This document shows positions 8,247 to 17,446 of a DNA stretch of 64,000 nt, piece by piece. A program made the translations under genes and the position numbers. The stretch is from Clostridiales bacterium (GTDB lineage Bacteria; Bacillota; Clostridia; Oscillospirales; Acutalibacteraceae). Every line of letters starts with the position of its first letter. Position 1 is the first letter of the stretch. The stretch is taken from contig DXXG01000025.1 in assembly GCA_019416455.1 (NCBI GenBank), positions 1-64,000 of the forward strand. Reading direction: 5' to 3'. The notes beneath the pieces were generated by a model that saw only the letters and a list, made by a program, of their open reading frames with translations, did not search any database and was not told where the DNA came from.

Positions 8247-9425
8247 ATGGCAAGCATCCGCAAACGGGGAAACAGCTACCTACTAGTGGTGTCCATGGGT
8301 TACGACCCGGAAGGCCACCGCCGCAAGCCCCAGCAAAAAACCGTCCACCCGCCAGAGGGGTTAACACCAAAGGCCAAGGAAAAATGGCTGGAAGAGGAGG
8401 CCGCTCTCTTTGAGCGGCAGTGCAAAAACCAACCCTTAACCGTGGACAAATCCATCACCCTGGCGGAGTACACCACCTACTGGCTGGGACATATCGCCCC
8501 CGGCAAGCTGGCGAAATCCACATTGGCCCGGGACAAGCAGGACATTGACCGGTTCCTGCCGACCCTGGGCAGCTACAAACTTACCGAACTAAAGCCCGAA
8601 CACTTCCGCAATCTTTACGCGGCCTTGCGGAAACAAAAGAACTCTGTGACTGGAAAACCGCTCTCCGAGAGCACCGTGGAAGGAGTCCACGCTTGTCTGT
8701 GTGGAATCCTCAGCGATGCCATGGAGGGCGGTTTTTTGTCGCAGAATCCGGCCTGGCGCACCTACAAATACAGCGGCAAGAAGAAAAAGCAGCGCCATGT
8801 GGCCGACGAGGAAACCACACGGAAACTCATTGCCGCGCTGGAAGAGGAGAGCATCAAGTACGAAACTTATTTCAAACTCATCATCGCCACGGGGATGCGG
8901 AGGGGAGAATGCTGCGGGCTGAAATGGAAGGACGTGGATTTCTCGGAGAAGTCCATTCACATCTGCCGCAACGTGGTGAAAGTCACAGGAGAGAACATCA
9001 TTGTAAAAGAACCCAAGACCGCTGCCGGGGACCGGTATGTGTACTTCTCCCTGGAGATGGCCAGCCTCTTGAAAGAGTACCGCTCCTTCTGTGAAGGGGA
9101 GCTGGAACTCCACGAGGGCAGAAAGCTGACCCCGGAGGACTACATCTTCCGCCGTCACGGAGAAAACCTGCCCATGACCCCCAGCACCTTTACCTGGCGG
9201 TTTAAATTGATCTTGAAGAAGCATGGCCTGCCCTTGGATCTGAACGTTCACAGCCTGCGGCACACGGCGGCCAGCCTGATGATCTCCAGTGGGGCGGACG
9301 TGGCCACCGTGTCCGGGCTGCTGGGGCACTCTCAGGTGTCCACCACTCTGGATATCTACACCCATGCCTTCGATGAGAAGAAGCGAGAAGTCAGCGCCCA
9401 GATGCAGGGACGGGTGGGGGTGTAA
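8247..9425 (+). CDS. Tyrosine recombinase (integrase) 2
   Basis: This 392-residue integrase starts at ATG 8247 (MASIRKRGNSYLLVVS), preceded by GAAAGAGG. It carries an AP2-like arm-binding N-terminus, a SAM-like domain near residues 75-170, and the full catalytic set: ATGMRRGE, the lysine strand IIVKEPKT, HSLRHTAA, GLLGHSQ and the nucleophile in DIYTHAF. It closely follows integrase 1 and precedes a terminator. Tandem, only distantly similar recombinases are common in composite integrative elements. Which of the two uses the 24-bp repeats cannot be told from sequence. Confidence 0.88.
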   Translation: MASIRKRGNSYLLVVSMGYDPEGHRRKPQQKTVHPPEGLTPKAKEKWLEEEAALFERQCKNQPLTVDKSITLAEYTTYWLGHIAPGKLAKSTLARDKQDIDRFLPTLGSYKLTELKPEHFRNLYAALRKQKNSVTGKPLSESTVEGVHACLCGILSDAMEGGFLSQNPAWRTYKYSGKKKKQRHVADEETTRKLIAALEEESIKYETYFKLIIATGMRRGECCGLKWKDVDFSEKSIHICRNVVKVTGENIIVKEPKTAAGDRYVYFSLEMASLLKEYRSFCEGELELHEGRKLTPEDYIFRRHGENLPMTPSTFTWRFKLILKKHGLPLDLNVHSLRHTAASLMISSGADVATVSGLLGHSQVSTTLDIYTHAFDEKKREVSAQMQGRVGV

Positions 9426-9443
9426 CCAGACGAAGCAGAAGAC

Positions 9444-9493
9444 AAGGTCATCTTCCTTCCTCCAAAGCGAAGGAGATGACCTTCTTCTTTTTC
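9444..9493 (+). terminator. Rho-independent terminator after the integrases
   Basis: AAGGTCATC...CCTTC pairs with GAAGG...GATGACCTT with one bulge, and is followed by TTCTTTTTCT. It ends the RepA-RHH-integrase transcription unit. The 180 bp from 9494 to 9676 contain no gene that I can support. Confidence 0.7.
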
Positions 9494-9676
9494 TGCTTTG
9501 CGTACCGCAAGATGAAAGTTTCTGATCCACCATGTTAGAAAAAGTTTATCTTAATAATTTTCTTATTTCCATCGCTAGTAAAACAGAAACAGGGATAATT
9601 CCAGGGGGTAAACTCAAAGGAGCAAAGAAAAAACTCACTAAAACCTCCTATCAAGATTCCAGTGAGCTTTTACTCT

Positions 9677-10012
9677 TTAGGGTTTTATTTGTTTTGAATG
9701 TTTGATCATAGTGTCGATAACATCGTAAATCTGAGAACGATCCTCAGCAGATAGTTTGTCGAGCTTATGAGCCAGAAGCGAATCTTTTACCACATATCCA
9801 TGATCAAGGACATCTACCAGGATCATATCTGCTGAAACGCCAAGAGCGTTGATGATAGCAATCAATGATTCCAAAGAAGGTGTTTTTTCACCGCGCTCTA
9901 TCGCACCCACATAGTTAATGCTTAGGTCGGCTTTCTCCGCAAGGTCTTCTTGACGAAGCTTCTTCATCAGGCGATATTTACGGATGTTTTTGCCGATGGA
10001 TTCAAGCCCCAT
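9677..10012 (-). CDS. XRE-family helix-turn-helix regulator
   Basis: This protein of about 111 residues has a classic HTH_3 fold at residues 5-60: IGKNIRKYRLMKKLRQEDLA, then KADLSINYVGAIERGEKTPS. The C-terminal half is a short helical dimerisation or effector segment. ATG 10012 has GGAGGTG at proper spacing; the GTG three bases earlier is too close. It is divergent from the SLOG remnant, and an inverted repeat lies in the shared spacer, so autoregulation is likely. It may also affect the neighbouring cas operon, but nothing shows that directly. Confidence 0.8.
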   Translation of the reverse strand: MGLESIGKNIRKYRLMKKLRQEDLAEKADLSINYVGAIERGEKTPSLESLIAIINALGVSADMILVDVLDHGYVVKDSLLAHKLDKLSAEDRSQIYDVIDTMIKHSKQIKP

Positions 10013-10092
10013 CACAACACCTCCTATCAGCGTTTATTACACACCCATAGTATAGGTGGTACATCTATCTTGATACACATTCTATAAGGTAG

Positions 10093-10117
10093 TAATCAAC
10101 GCTATTAGAGTTGATTA
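10093..10117. promoter_or_regulatory. Inverted repeat, candidate XRE operator
   Basis: TAATCAAC (10093-10100) and GTTGATTA (10110-10117) form an 8-bp inverted repeat with a 9-bp spacer. They lie in the divergent intergenic region between the XRE regulator and the SLOG remnant. This is the expected size and position for a dimeric repressor site. Binding by this particular protein is inference. Confidence 0.45.
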
Positions 10118-10165
10118 GTTCGTAAGGATATGCTATTCTTGTATCTCAAAGAGGTGTACCGGGGA

Positions 10166-10619
10166 ATGGGTAAAGAAACAACTGCGACCTTCATCGGTCA
10201 TAAAGAATGTTTCGGTGTTCGCGTTGAGGCAGTCAGGAAACAAATTGTAAAGTTAATTGGTTTCGGAGTCACTGACTTCTTAAACGGTGGTATGGGCGAA
10301 TTTGATTGGATGTGTGCGAAGCTTGTCTGCGAGCTGAAAACGAGTTATCCGCAGATAAAGAACTACCTTGTCCTCCCATACCTCACATTCAACATCTCAG
10401 AAACAAAATACTTTGACTCCATTATCTACCCAGAAGGCTTTGAAATATCACTTTAAGGCAGCAATTCCTGCAAGGAACCGATACCTGGTTGATCACTCTT
10501 CTTACGCAATTTGTTACGTAACACACGACTGGGGAGGCGCTGCAACAACACTGAAACGTGCTGAGAAGAAAGAGCTTACCATCATCAATTTAGGGGATAA
10601 TCAAGATAGAAGAAATTAA
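10166..10619 (+). pseudogene. SLOG (YpsA/DUF1273-like) gene, frameshifted
   Basis: The first frame reads MGKETTATFIGHKECFGVRV and runs to IIYPEGFEISL before a stop at about 10456. The adjacent frame continues AAIPARNRYLVDHSSYAICY and VTHDWGGAATTLKRAEKK to a stop at 10619. Together they make one SLOG Rossmann-type protein of about 150 residues with a single-base indel near 10440-10455. SLOG proteins bind nucleotide-derived ligands and often sit in defence or stress loci beside XRE regulators, as here. It is probably inactive unless the shift is a sequencing error. Confidence 0.7.
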
Positions 10620-10663
10620 TAAGTAAGAAGTGGGATATACGGATCGTACAATCCTCATCTGGC

Positions 10664-10716
10664 AAAAAAGTCTTTTATTTGCTTGAAAAAAAGTCTTTTT
10701 ATATATAATATATAAT
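10664..10716 (+). promoter_or_regulatory. cas operon promoter region with 13-bp repeat
   Basis: AAAAAAGTCTTTT occurs at 10664-10676 and again at 10687-10699, a 23-bp offset, and each copy is nearly palindromic. TTGAAA (10683-10688) with TATAAT (10704-10709, spacer 15) or TATAAT (10711-10716) could form the promoter, so the second repeat lies inside it. This is a natural repressor arrangement for the cas genes that begin at 10760. Confidence 0.5.
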
Positions 10717-10759
10717 TAATTTAAGCAAATATGACCATTCAAAAACGGAGGTGAAGTAG

Positions 10760-13483
10760 ATGAACCATCGCCTCAGTCCATATTTAGCTGCAAAATCAGA
10801 TCCGCAAAATGTAGACCTTTGGCTCCCCTTATGGATACACAGCCGGGATACCGCTGAAGTTATGCGGCGCCTGGCTGTGAATTGGCTTTCCGATGGAGCT
10901 AGAGCAGCTTTGGAGTTGGAAGAGGCCACCCTTTCTAAAACAGCGTACTTTTTGGGAGCTGTCCACGACATAGGAAAGGCAACTGTCTTATTCCAAAGTA
11001 ACATCACGCAACATTTACCGGAGGCCCGGGAGAGGTTATCCAGGCAGTGCACTTTTCCTGCGACATTTGTCTATCCCCGAGCAACGCCTCACGCCAAAGC
11101 AAGTGAGGCCATTTTGTTACAACTGGGATGTCCAAAAGGGATTGCCTCCATCGCGGGGGCTCACCACGGGAAACCGCAAGAGAATCGGCAGAACGACTAT
11201 GTGGATGAAAATATAGAGCTCTATAAAAACAACTACTACGGGAAGGGAGAAAAAGACCTTTGGTTTTCCCTTTGGAAACAGATGTTAGATCAGCATTTGC
11301 AGGGTGCAGGGTTTGCATCCGTAGAAGAGTTGCCCGAGTTATCCATTCCCCAGGAGCTTTTGTTGACAGGGATGCTGATCATGGCGGACTGGATTGCCTC
11401 CAACACCAGCTTTTTTCCGTTACTCTCTGTAGAGGACTTGGGCAGTGAATCTCTCTATCCAAAACGCTTAAGGAACGGATGGGAGAGAATTCACTTGCCG
11501 GATCCCTGGCAAACGTCATCCTACATTCCCATGGAAAAAGAGTCTTTTCAAAATCGTTTTGGCTTTTCTCCCAATGAAGTGCAGCAGGCGGTACTAGATG
11601 TGACAGCCTCCATGGAAACACCAGGTCTTTTGATTATGGAAGCGCAAATGGGTGTGGGCAAGACGGAGGCCGCTTTAGCTGCGGCGGAAACCTTTGCTGC
11701 GAAATGGAGGGCTGGAGGTCTTTTCTTTGGATTGCCCACCCAGGCCACTGCCAACGGCATTTTTGGGCGGCTGACTACTTGGGCGCAAACCCAGTCGGAG
11801 GATACCGCGCACTCCATCCGATTGGCCCATGGCATGGCGGAACTGAACGAGGACTATCGAGGGCTGTTTCTTGGAAAAGCGCTTGTTGAGAGAGACGATC
11901 CCGAAGAAGGGGTCTATGTACACCCTTGGTTTCAAGGCCACAAGCAGGCATTGCTGGCCGATTTTGTCATTGGTACTGTGGATCAGTTGCTGATGGTGGC
12001 ATTGCGGCAGAGGCACCTGATGTTGCGTCATTTGGGAGTGGCAGGTAAAATCGTAGTAATCGATGAGGTTCACGCCTACGATGCCTATATGAACACGTAC
12101 CTTGACAGAGCCCTGTCTTGGCTAGGTTGTTACCACGTACCAGTCATCTTGCTCTCTGCCACATTACCGGCCCAGCGCCGGGGAGAACTGGTAGCAGCCT
12201 ATTTGGGAGCCAAAAATGTGGAGCGTGAACTTTTCTCAAATCGGGGATATCCGTTGCTCACCTGGACCTTGGGAACCGCTGTACAGCAGCGTGTGATAGC
12301 ACTTTCTGCCAAGCAGTGCCAGGTCACCCTGCAGACCGCCCGAGAGGACGCACTTCCCCAGTTGTTGGAAGATGCTTTGGCAGAGGGGGGCTGCGCAGGT
12401 GTTATCGTCAACACAGTCAAAAAGGCACAGATGATTGCAAGCCAGCTGCAAGAAATGATGCCAGATTTTCAAGTGTTTTTGTTCCACGCTCAGTTTCTCA
12501 TGCCGGATCGCGCAGAGAAGGAGCGAATCTTGCTAGAACGCTTAGGAAAACGGTCTACTCCTGAGCAGCGGGACAAGCTTATTGTTGTGGGTACCCAGGT
12601 GTTAGAACAGTCGCTGGATATTGACTTTGATTTTTTGGTGACTGAGCTCTGTCCTATGGACCTGCTTTTACAGAGAATCGGACGAGAACACCGTCACCCT
12701 AGTCGTGATCTCAATCGTCCTCCTCGGCTGCGAGAGGCCAGGTGTGTTGTCTTGACGGCGGAGGACGGTTTTGATGAAGGAAGCAAAGCTGTGTATGGGG
12801 AATGGCTCTTGTGGCGCACCCAGATGTTACTGCCTTCTGTTGTCCATCTTCCAGATGATATTTCCTCCTTAGTACAAGATACCTATGGTTGGGAGGAACA
12901 AGATGCGCTTTCTGAAACAGAGGAGAGCAAGCATGCACTGAAACAATATCAGTTGGAGGAAAAGTCTAAGCAAGAGAGGGCTAGCCAATTCACTATCTTA
13001 CCACCCAAAAAACGTAAGGTTTTGACCAAGTCTGAGGTGTTGGATGATTGGATGAAGGAAGAGGGAGCTCACTCCGAATCCCAGGCCCGCGCTGCCGTAC
13101 GGGATGGAGATCCCTCTATCGAGGTGCTGGTCATGATGCAGTACCGAGATGGCAGCGTGCGATTTCTTCCATGGCAGGAAGGAGGTATTTCTATCGCCAC
13201 AGACGGGCCTCCCTCCCAGGAGGAAAGCCGTGCCATTGCCCGGCAGCGTCTGAGGCTGCCCAGCTATTTTAGCCGCCGTTGGACCATTGACGGGGTGATT
13301 GGGGAATTGGAAGATCAAAACCGCCGCTTCTTAGCCCAGTGGCAACAGGCGCCTATGCTCTGTGGAGAACTTGTCTTGTTACTGGACGAAGAGTTCTCCA
13401 TCAAATTAGCGGGAACAAGAATTGTCTACGACAAAGAGCGTGGTTTGACCTATGGAAAGGAGGAGGCCTGTGAAGGAGATTGA
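10760..13483 (+). CDS. cas3: Cas3 nuclease-helicase, type I-E
   Basis: This 907-residue Cas3 is the target-degrading enzyme recruited by Cascade. The N-terminal HD nuclease has H27, H69-D70 (GAVHDIGKA), H111 and GAHHG near 133-137. The SF2 helicase follows: Walker A MGVGKT (297-302), IDEVHAYD (about 434), LLSATLPA, and a C-terminal helicase domain with EQSLDIDFD and QRIGREHRH. The start is ATG after GGAGGTGAAGTAG. It is the first gene of an eight-gene operon. All catalytic motifs seem intact, so interference should be possible. Confidence 0.95.
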   Translation: MNHRLSPYLAAKSDPQNVDLWLPLWIHSRDTAEVMRRLAVNWLSDGARAALELEEATLSKTAYFLGAVHDIGKATVLFQSNITQHLPEARERLSRQCTFPATFVYPRATPHAKASEAILLQLGCPKGIASIAGAHHGKPQENRQNDYVDENIELYKNNYYGKGEKDLWFSLWKQMLDQHLQGAGFASVEELPELSIPQELLLTGMLIMADWIASNTSFFPLLSVEDLGSESLYPKRLRNGWERIHLPDPWQTSSYIPMEKESFQNRFGFSPNEVQQAVLDVTASMETPGLLIMEAQMGVGKTEAALAAAETFAAKWRAGGLFFGLPTQATANGIFGRLTTWAQTQSEDTAHSIRLAHGMAELNEDYRGLFLGKALVERDDPEEGVYVHPWFQGHKQALLADFVIGTVDQLLMVALRQRHLMLRHLGVAGKIVVIDEVHAYDAYMNTYLDRALSWLGCYHVPVILLSATLPAQRRGELVAAYLGAKNVERELFSNRGYPLLTWTLGTAVQQRVIALSAKQCQVTLQTAREDALPQLLEDALAEGGCAGVIVNTVKKAQMIASQLQEMMPDFQVFLFHAQFLMPDRAEKERILLERLGKRSTPEQRDKLIVVGTQVLEQSLDIDFDFLVTELCPMDLLLQRIGREHRHPSRDLNRPPRLREARCVVLTAEDGFDEGSKAVYGEWLLWRTQMLLPSVVHLPDDISSLVQDTYGWEEQDALSETEESKHALKQYQLEEKSKQERASQFTILPPKKRKVLTKSEVLDDWMKEEGAHSESQARAAVRDGDPSIEVLVMMQYRDGSVRFLPWQEGGISIATDGPPSQEESRAIARQRLRLPSYFSRRWTIDGVIGELEDQNRRFLAQWQQAPMLCGELVLLLDEEFSIKLAGTRIVYDKERGLTYGKEEACEGD

Positions 13484-15083
13484 ATTTAACTTATTGGAGG
13501 AACCGTGGATTCGGGTGCGTACAGCGGATTGCACGCTAAAAGAAGTTTCTCTCACAGATGCATTGCTTCATGCCCACGAGTATGCCGATTTGGCTGGAGA
13601 ACTGCCCACTCAGGACGTGGCTGTCCTCCGATTGCTTCTGGCAGTGCTGCAAACTATTTTTTATCGAGTGGATGGGGAAGGAAATCCTTCCCCGTTAACA
13701 GATGAGGAGGAAGCCCTAGACCGTTGGGGCCAGTTGTGGGAGAAAAAACAACTGCCCGAAAAACCCATCTTAGACTACTTGGCAGCCTGGCGGGATCGGT
13801 TTTGGCTGTTTCACCCAGAGCGGCCTTTCTATCAAGTGGCAACACTCAAAAATGGAATTGAGTTTGGTGCTCAGAAGCTCAATGGTGAGATCTCTCAAAG
13901 CGAAAATAAAGTGCGGCTATTTTCCAGTTATACCGGGCTTGAAAAAGAACACTTAAGTTATCCCCAGGCTGCGCGATGGCTGCTGTATATCAATGGCTAT
14001 GATGAGCAGGGAGGACGTCCAAAACCAGGAAATCTTCCCAGAAAAGGTGTGGGTTGGCTAGGCCAGATCGGCTACCTAGCAATTCGTGGTTCCTCGCTCT
14101 TTGAAATCTTATTGCGAAACCTAGTTTTCCTAAAAGATGGAGAAGAACTATATGGTCCTCCTACTCCCTGTTGGGAAAATGAAAAGGTTCGGGAGGAACA
14201 GTCCTGCCCACTTGTAGGGATCGACAATCAGGCGCAGTTACTCACAATGCAATCCCGAAGGATCCTTTTTGAAAGGGAAGAACAAGGTCAGTTTGTAAAG
14301 GGGTATTCTCTGTTGGGTGGAGATTATATTGACACCACACAGTTTGCGCCATTTATCGAACAGGCAACCCTATGGGGAAAGACAAAGGAGAGCAAAAACA
14401 AACCAATTTATTATTATCCCAGAATCCATGACAGCAGCAAACAGCTATGGAGGGAATTTCCCGTGTTCTTTGAAGATCGGGAGCCAGGAGTTCTGAAATG
14501 GAACCAAGTTCTGACCAGAGAGGGGATTCTGCCTCGAAGAGCTTCCTTGAATTTGCTAGCAGTTGCGAACATGTATGATCCCAGCCAAAAATCCACAGTG
14601 ATTGATTCTTACACAGATACTCTTTCATTCCATATGGAAGTGCTCAATTCTCTAGGAATCTCTCGAAGCAAAGTCGTTCAAGAAATTCAAAACTGTGAAA
14701 AAATAGCCAATTGTGTAGGAGATCTAGCAAAGGAAATCTCGAAATCTTGTGGAGATGAAGGCAATGGATTGATGAAAACAGCGAAAGAGCGGTTCTATTT
14801 CTCCGTCGATCAACCTTTTCGCCAATGGCTGTCCGATTTGGGCCCGGAGGAAGACATAGACGAAGCAGTGCTCTCTTGGCGCAATCAGGCCAAACGGATT
14901 GCACGCCAAGTGGGCCAAAAGCTCGTGGAAGAGGCTGGCCCAAGCGCTTTGGTAGGACGATATGAGAAGATCAAAAAAGGGAATCAGGAGTTCAAGGTGT
15001 ACCATGCAGCTCCGAAAGCTTTCCACTGGTTCCTATGGGAATTAAAGAAGATCTACGGAGAAAAAGGAGGGATTCAGCCATGA
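13470..15083 (+). CDS. cas8e: Cas8e (Cse1/CasA), Cascade large subunit
   Basis: This 537-residue protein recognises the PAM and recruits Cas3 in type I-E Cascade. The N-terminus EIEFNLLEEPWIRVRTADCT is the family's hallmark. I use GTG 13470, which has AAAGGAGG (13456-13463) at good spacing and overlaps the cas3 end by 14 nt; ATG 13452 lies before that site. The C-terminal helical bundle is visible in residues about 380-530. Its length is normal and the overlap indicates translational coupling. Confidence 0.93.
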   Translation: MKEIEFNLLEEPWIRVRTADCTLKEVSLTDALLHAHEYADLAGELPTQDVAVLRLLLAVLQTIFYRVDGEGNPSPLTDEEEALDRWGQLWEKKQLPEKPILDYLAAWRDRFWLFHPERPFYQVATLKNGIEFGAQKLNGEISQSENKVRLFSSYTGLEKEHLSYPQAARWLLYINGYDEQGGRPKPGNLPRKGVGWLGQIGYLAIRGSSLFEILLRNLVFLKDGEELYGPPTPCWENEKVREEQSCPLVGIDNQAQLLTMQSRRILFEREEQGQFVKGYSLLGGDYIDTTQFAPFIEQATLWGKTKESKNKPIYYYPRIHDSSKQLWREFPVFFEDREPGVLKWNQVLTREGILPRRASLNLLAVANMYDPSQKSTVIDSYTDTLSFHMEVLNSLGISRSKVVQEIQNCEKIANCVGDLAKEISKSCGDEGNGLMKTAKERFYFSVDQPFRQWLSDLGPEEDIDEAVLSWRNQAKRIARQVGQKLVEEAGPSALVGRYEKIKKGNQEFKVYHAAPKAFHWFLWELKKIYGEKGGIQP

Positions 15084-15676
15084 TTGCAAAGCAAGTGGCC
15101 GGATTGGTAGAACGCCGCATCTGGCAAATACAGGGTATGCCGGAACATCCCCGCAGGGCAGCCTTAGCCAATCTCCGGCGTGGTATAGGACGTACACCCG
15201 GAGAACTGCCGGAACTTTGGGGGAGTTTTCTCCAAGAAATGCCCCCAGAGTTTTTCAGCCACAATGGCAACGCCACCGCAGCTGAGTGGGCTGTCTATTT
15301 GGCGCTGACCCTTTTCGCATTACATCAGCAAAGCCAAGAGAAATCCATGTGGGCAGACGGTGTGGGAATTGGGCAAGCGGTGCGCCAGCTGTCAAACAAG
15401 CAGAAGGAAGATCCCCAGGAAAGCGGCGCCTTTAAGCGCTTCAGCGCACTGATTACGGCTGACAATATAGAGGAGGTTTCCCATCATCTTCGGGGATTGA
15501 TCCAACTCTTAAGGAGAGAAGGTCTGCCGTTAGACTATCCCCAATTGGCCTTTGATTTATTTGAATTGCAATTTCCAGATAGTGCCCCCCGAGTAAAACT
15601 GCGGTGGGGACAGGACTACTTCTATCAACCCAACGAAACCCAGGATGAACAAGAAAAGGAGGATTCCCATGAATAA
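15080..15676 (+). CDS. cse2: Cse2 (CasB), Cascade small subunit
   Basis: This is a 198-residue helical protein starting at ATG 15080, which overlaps the cas8e stop in an ATGA junction. The family segment GIGRTPGELPELWGSFL is present, followed by EWAVYLALTLFALHQQS near residues 70-90. Cse2 forms a dimer on the belly of Cascade and stabilises the R-loop. The final residues overlap the start of cas7e by 8 nt. Confidence 0.92.
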   Translation: MIAKQVAGLVERRIWQIQGMPEHPRRAALANLRRGIGRTPGELPELWGSFLQEMPPEFFSHNGNATAAEWAVYLALTLFALHQQSQEKSMWADGVGIGQAVRQLSNKQKEDPQESGAFKRFSALITADNIEEVSHHLRGLIQLLRREGLPLDYPQLAFDLFELQFPDSAPRVKLRWGQDYFYQPNETQDEQEKEDSHE

Positions 15677-16742
15677 GCGTCTCTATGTAGATCTCCATGT
15701 ATTGCAGACTGTCCCCCCCAGCTGTGTGAATCGTGATGACACAGGCAGCCCCAAAACTGCCATGTACGGTGGAGTCCGAAGAGCACGTGTTTCCTCCCAG
15801 GCCTGGAAACACGCTATGAGAAACATGTTTCGTGAGGAACTGTTAAGTGCAGAACAGATGGGAGAACGCACAAAAAAAGTTCTACAGATTCTCACCGAGG
15901 AAATTGAACAGATCGCTCCCGATCAAGATGGGGAAAAGCTTGCAAAAAAGGCTATGGAATACGCAGGCCTGACTCTTTCAAAAAAGAACCCCAATGATCT
16001 GGATGCACTGTTCTTTCTCAGTCATTTCCAGGCCAAAGCATTGGCACAACTGATTGTGGAAGGTTTTTCCGACAAAAAAGCTTATCATGAAGCACTGGAT
16101 TCTGCCCCTTCCATTGACATGGCGCTGTTTGGGCGTATGGTAGCGAGTGATCCTTCGCTGAACTATGACGCTTCGGCCCAAGTTGCCCACAGCATCTCTA
16201 CGCACCGAGTACAGAATGAATATGACTATTTCACCGCTGTGGATGACTGCGCTCCAGAAGATAATGCTGGCGCTGGCCACCTGGGTACTGTGGAATACAA
16301 TTCTTCCACGTTGTACCGCTATGCCACAGTGAATGTGTTGGAACTGGCAAGCTATCTGGGAAAAGAAGATGCGATCAAAGCGGTAGAGGTATTTACAGAA
16401 GCTTTCATTCGTTCTATGCCAACAGGCAAACAAAACACCTTTGCCAATCGCACCTTGCCAGATGTTGTCTATGTAACGGTGCGGGATGACCAACCTGTCA
16501 ACTTGTGTGGGGCGTTTGAGCAAGCGGTACCCTCTACTGCCAGCGGGTATGTAGATCCCTCCAAGCAGCGGCTTGTTTCCTATGCGGAGCAGGTGTATTC
16601 CGATTTTACCGGGGAACCTTCTACCGCTTTTACTGTAGGCAAGGGATTGGAGGACCTGGCTGCTTCCATGCCTTTGCAGGCTATGTTGGCCGAGCTGTCC
16701 AAGGCGGTGTCCCAGCAACTGGGTGAATCCGAGGTGTCCTAA
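15669..16742 (+). CDS. cas7e: Cas7e (Cse4/CasC), Cascade backbone
   Basis: This 357-residue protein forms the crRNA-binding filament of Cascade. The start is ATG 15669, with AAAAGGAGG immediately upstream inside the end of cse2. The N-terminal segment LYVDLHVLQTVPPSCVNRDD and TAMYGGVRRARVSSQAWKHA are diagnostic of type I-E Cas7. Its stop overlaps the cas5e start by one base. Confidence 0.95.
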   Translation: MNKRLYVDLHVLQTVPPSCVNRDDTGSPKTAMYGGVRRARVSSQAWKHAMRNMFREELLSAEQMGERTKKVLQILTEEIEQIAPDQDGEKLAKKAMEYAGLTLSKKNPNDLDALFFLSHFQAKALAQLIVEGFSDKKAYHEALDSAPSIDMALFGRMVASDPSLNYDASAQVAHSISTHRVQNEYDYFTAVDDCAPEDNAGAGHLGTVEYNSSTLYRYATVNVLELASYLGKEDAIKAVEVFTEAFIRSMPTGKQNTFANRTLPDVVYVTVRDDQPVNLCGAFEQAVPSTASGYVDPSKQRLVSYAEQVYSDFTGEPSTAFTVGKGLEDLAASMPLQAMLAELSKAVSQQLGESEVS

Positions 16743-17437
16743 TGGCTACCTTATTGTTACGATTGGCTGCACCTTTGCAGTCCTGGGGCATGGACTCCAA
16801 ATTTGAAACCAGAAAAACCAACCGGGAACCCACCAAAAGCGGCGTGGTAGGACTCTTGGCAGCTGCCTTGGGAATTGTGCGGGAGGAACCAGAAAAGCTA
16901 ATCCCGTTAAATCAACTGCGCTTTGGAGTACGGGTGGATCAAGAAGGGGAATTCCTGGTGGACTATCATGTCGCTCGAAAAGAGGAAAAAACACGTAAGG
17001 CAGAGAATGTAAAAATAACGCCTTACATTACGTATCGTCACTACCTGTCGGATGCTATTTTTCTGGTAGGGCTGGAAAGTCAGGACGACGTTTTTTTGCA
17101 GGAGATCGTCCAGGCTCTTCATCACCCCGTGTTCCCGCTGTTTTTGGGACGCCGTTCCTGTCCCCCCACCATGCCCTTGTGCTTGGGAATTCGGCAGAAA
17201 GATCTGAAAACCGCCCTAACAGAGGAGCCCCTATTGGTGTCAGCGTGGCGAAAGCTAGACCCTGCTGCGAGACGAATGATACTGGATGCCACCCCCGGAG
17301 AACCAGGTGTGGTTCCTCAGCGGGACCTCCCATTGTCTTTCAGCCAGACCCACCGACAGTTTGGGTATCGATTAGCGCGGGAGGACAAGGCAACAGGACT
17401 GCTCTCCACAGAGCATGATGCTTTTGCGGAACTGTGA
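16742..17437 (+). CDS. cas5e: Cas5e (CasD), crRNA 5'-handle binding subunit
   Basis: This is a 231-residue RAMP protein. The N-terminus LLLRLAAPLQSWGMDSKFET and TKSGVVGLLAAALGI are the Cas5 signature. It caps Cascade at the 5' handle of the crRNA. ATG 16742 shares a base with the cas7e stop codon (TAATG). It is intact and of normal length. Confidence 0.95.
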   Translation: MATLLLRLAAPLQSWGMDSKFETRKTNREPTKSGVVGLLAAALGIVREEPEKLIPLNQLRFGVRVDQEGEFLVDYHVARKEEKTRKAENVKITPYITYRHYLSDAIFLVGLESQDDVFLQEIVQALHHPVFPLFLGRRSCPPTMPLCLGIRQKDLKTALTEEPLLVSAWRKLDPAARRMILDATPGEPGVVPQRDLPLSFSQTHRQFGYRLAREDKATGLLSTEHDAFAEL

Positions 17438-17446
17438 GGTGATTCC

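Noticed and set aside
12997..13020. Cas3 contains PPKKRKV, close to the SV40 nuclear localisation signal
   Set aside because: The protein is a bacterial Cas3 in a natural operon; a basic patch in a helicase C-terminal region is expected by chance and no engineering context is visible.
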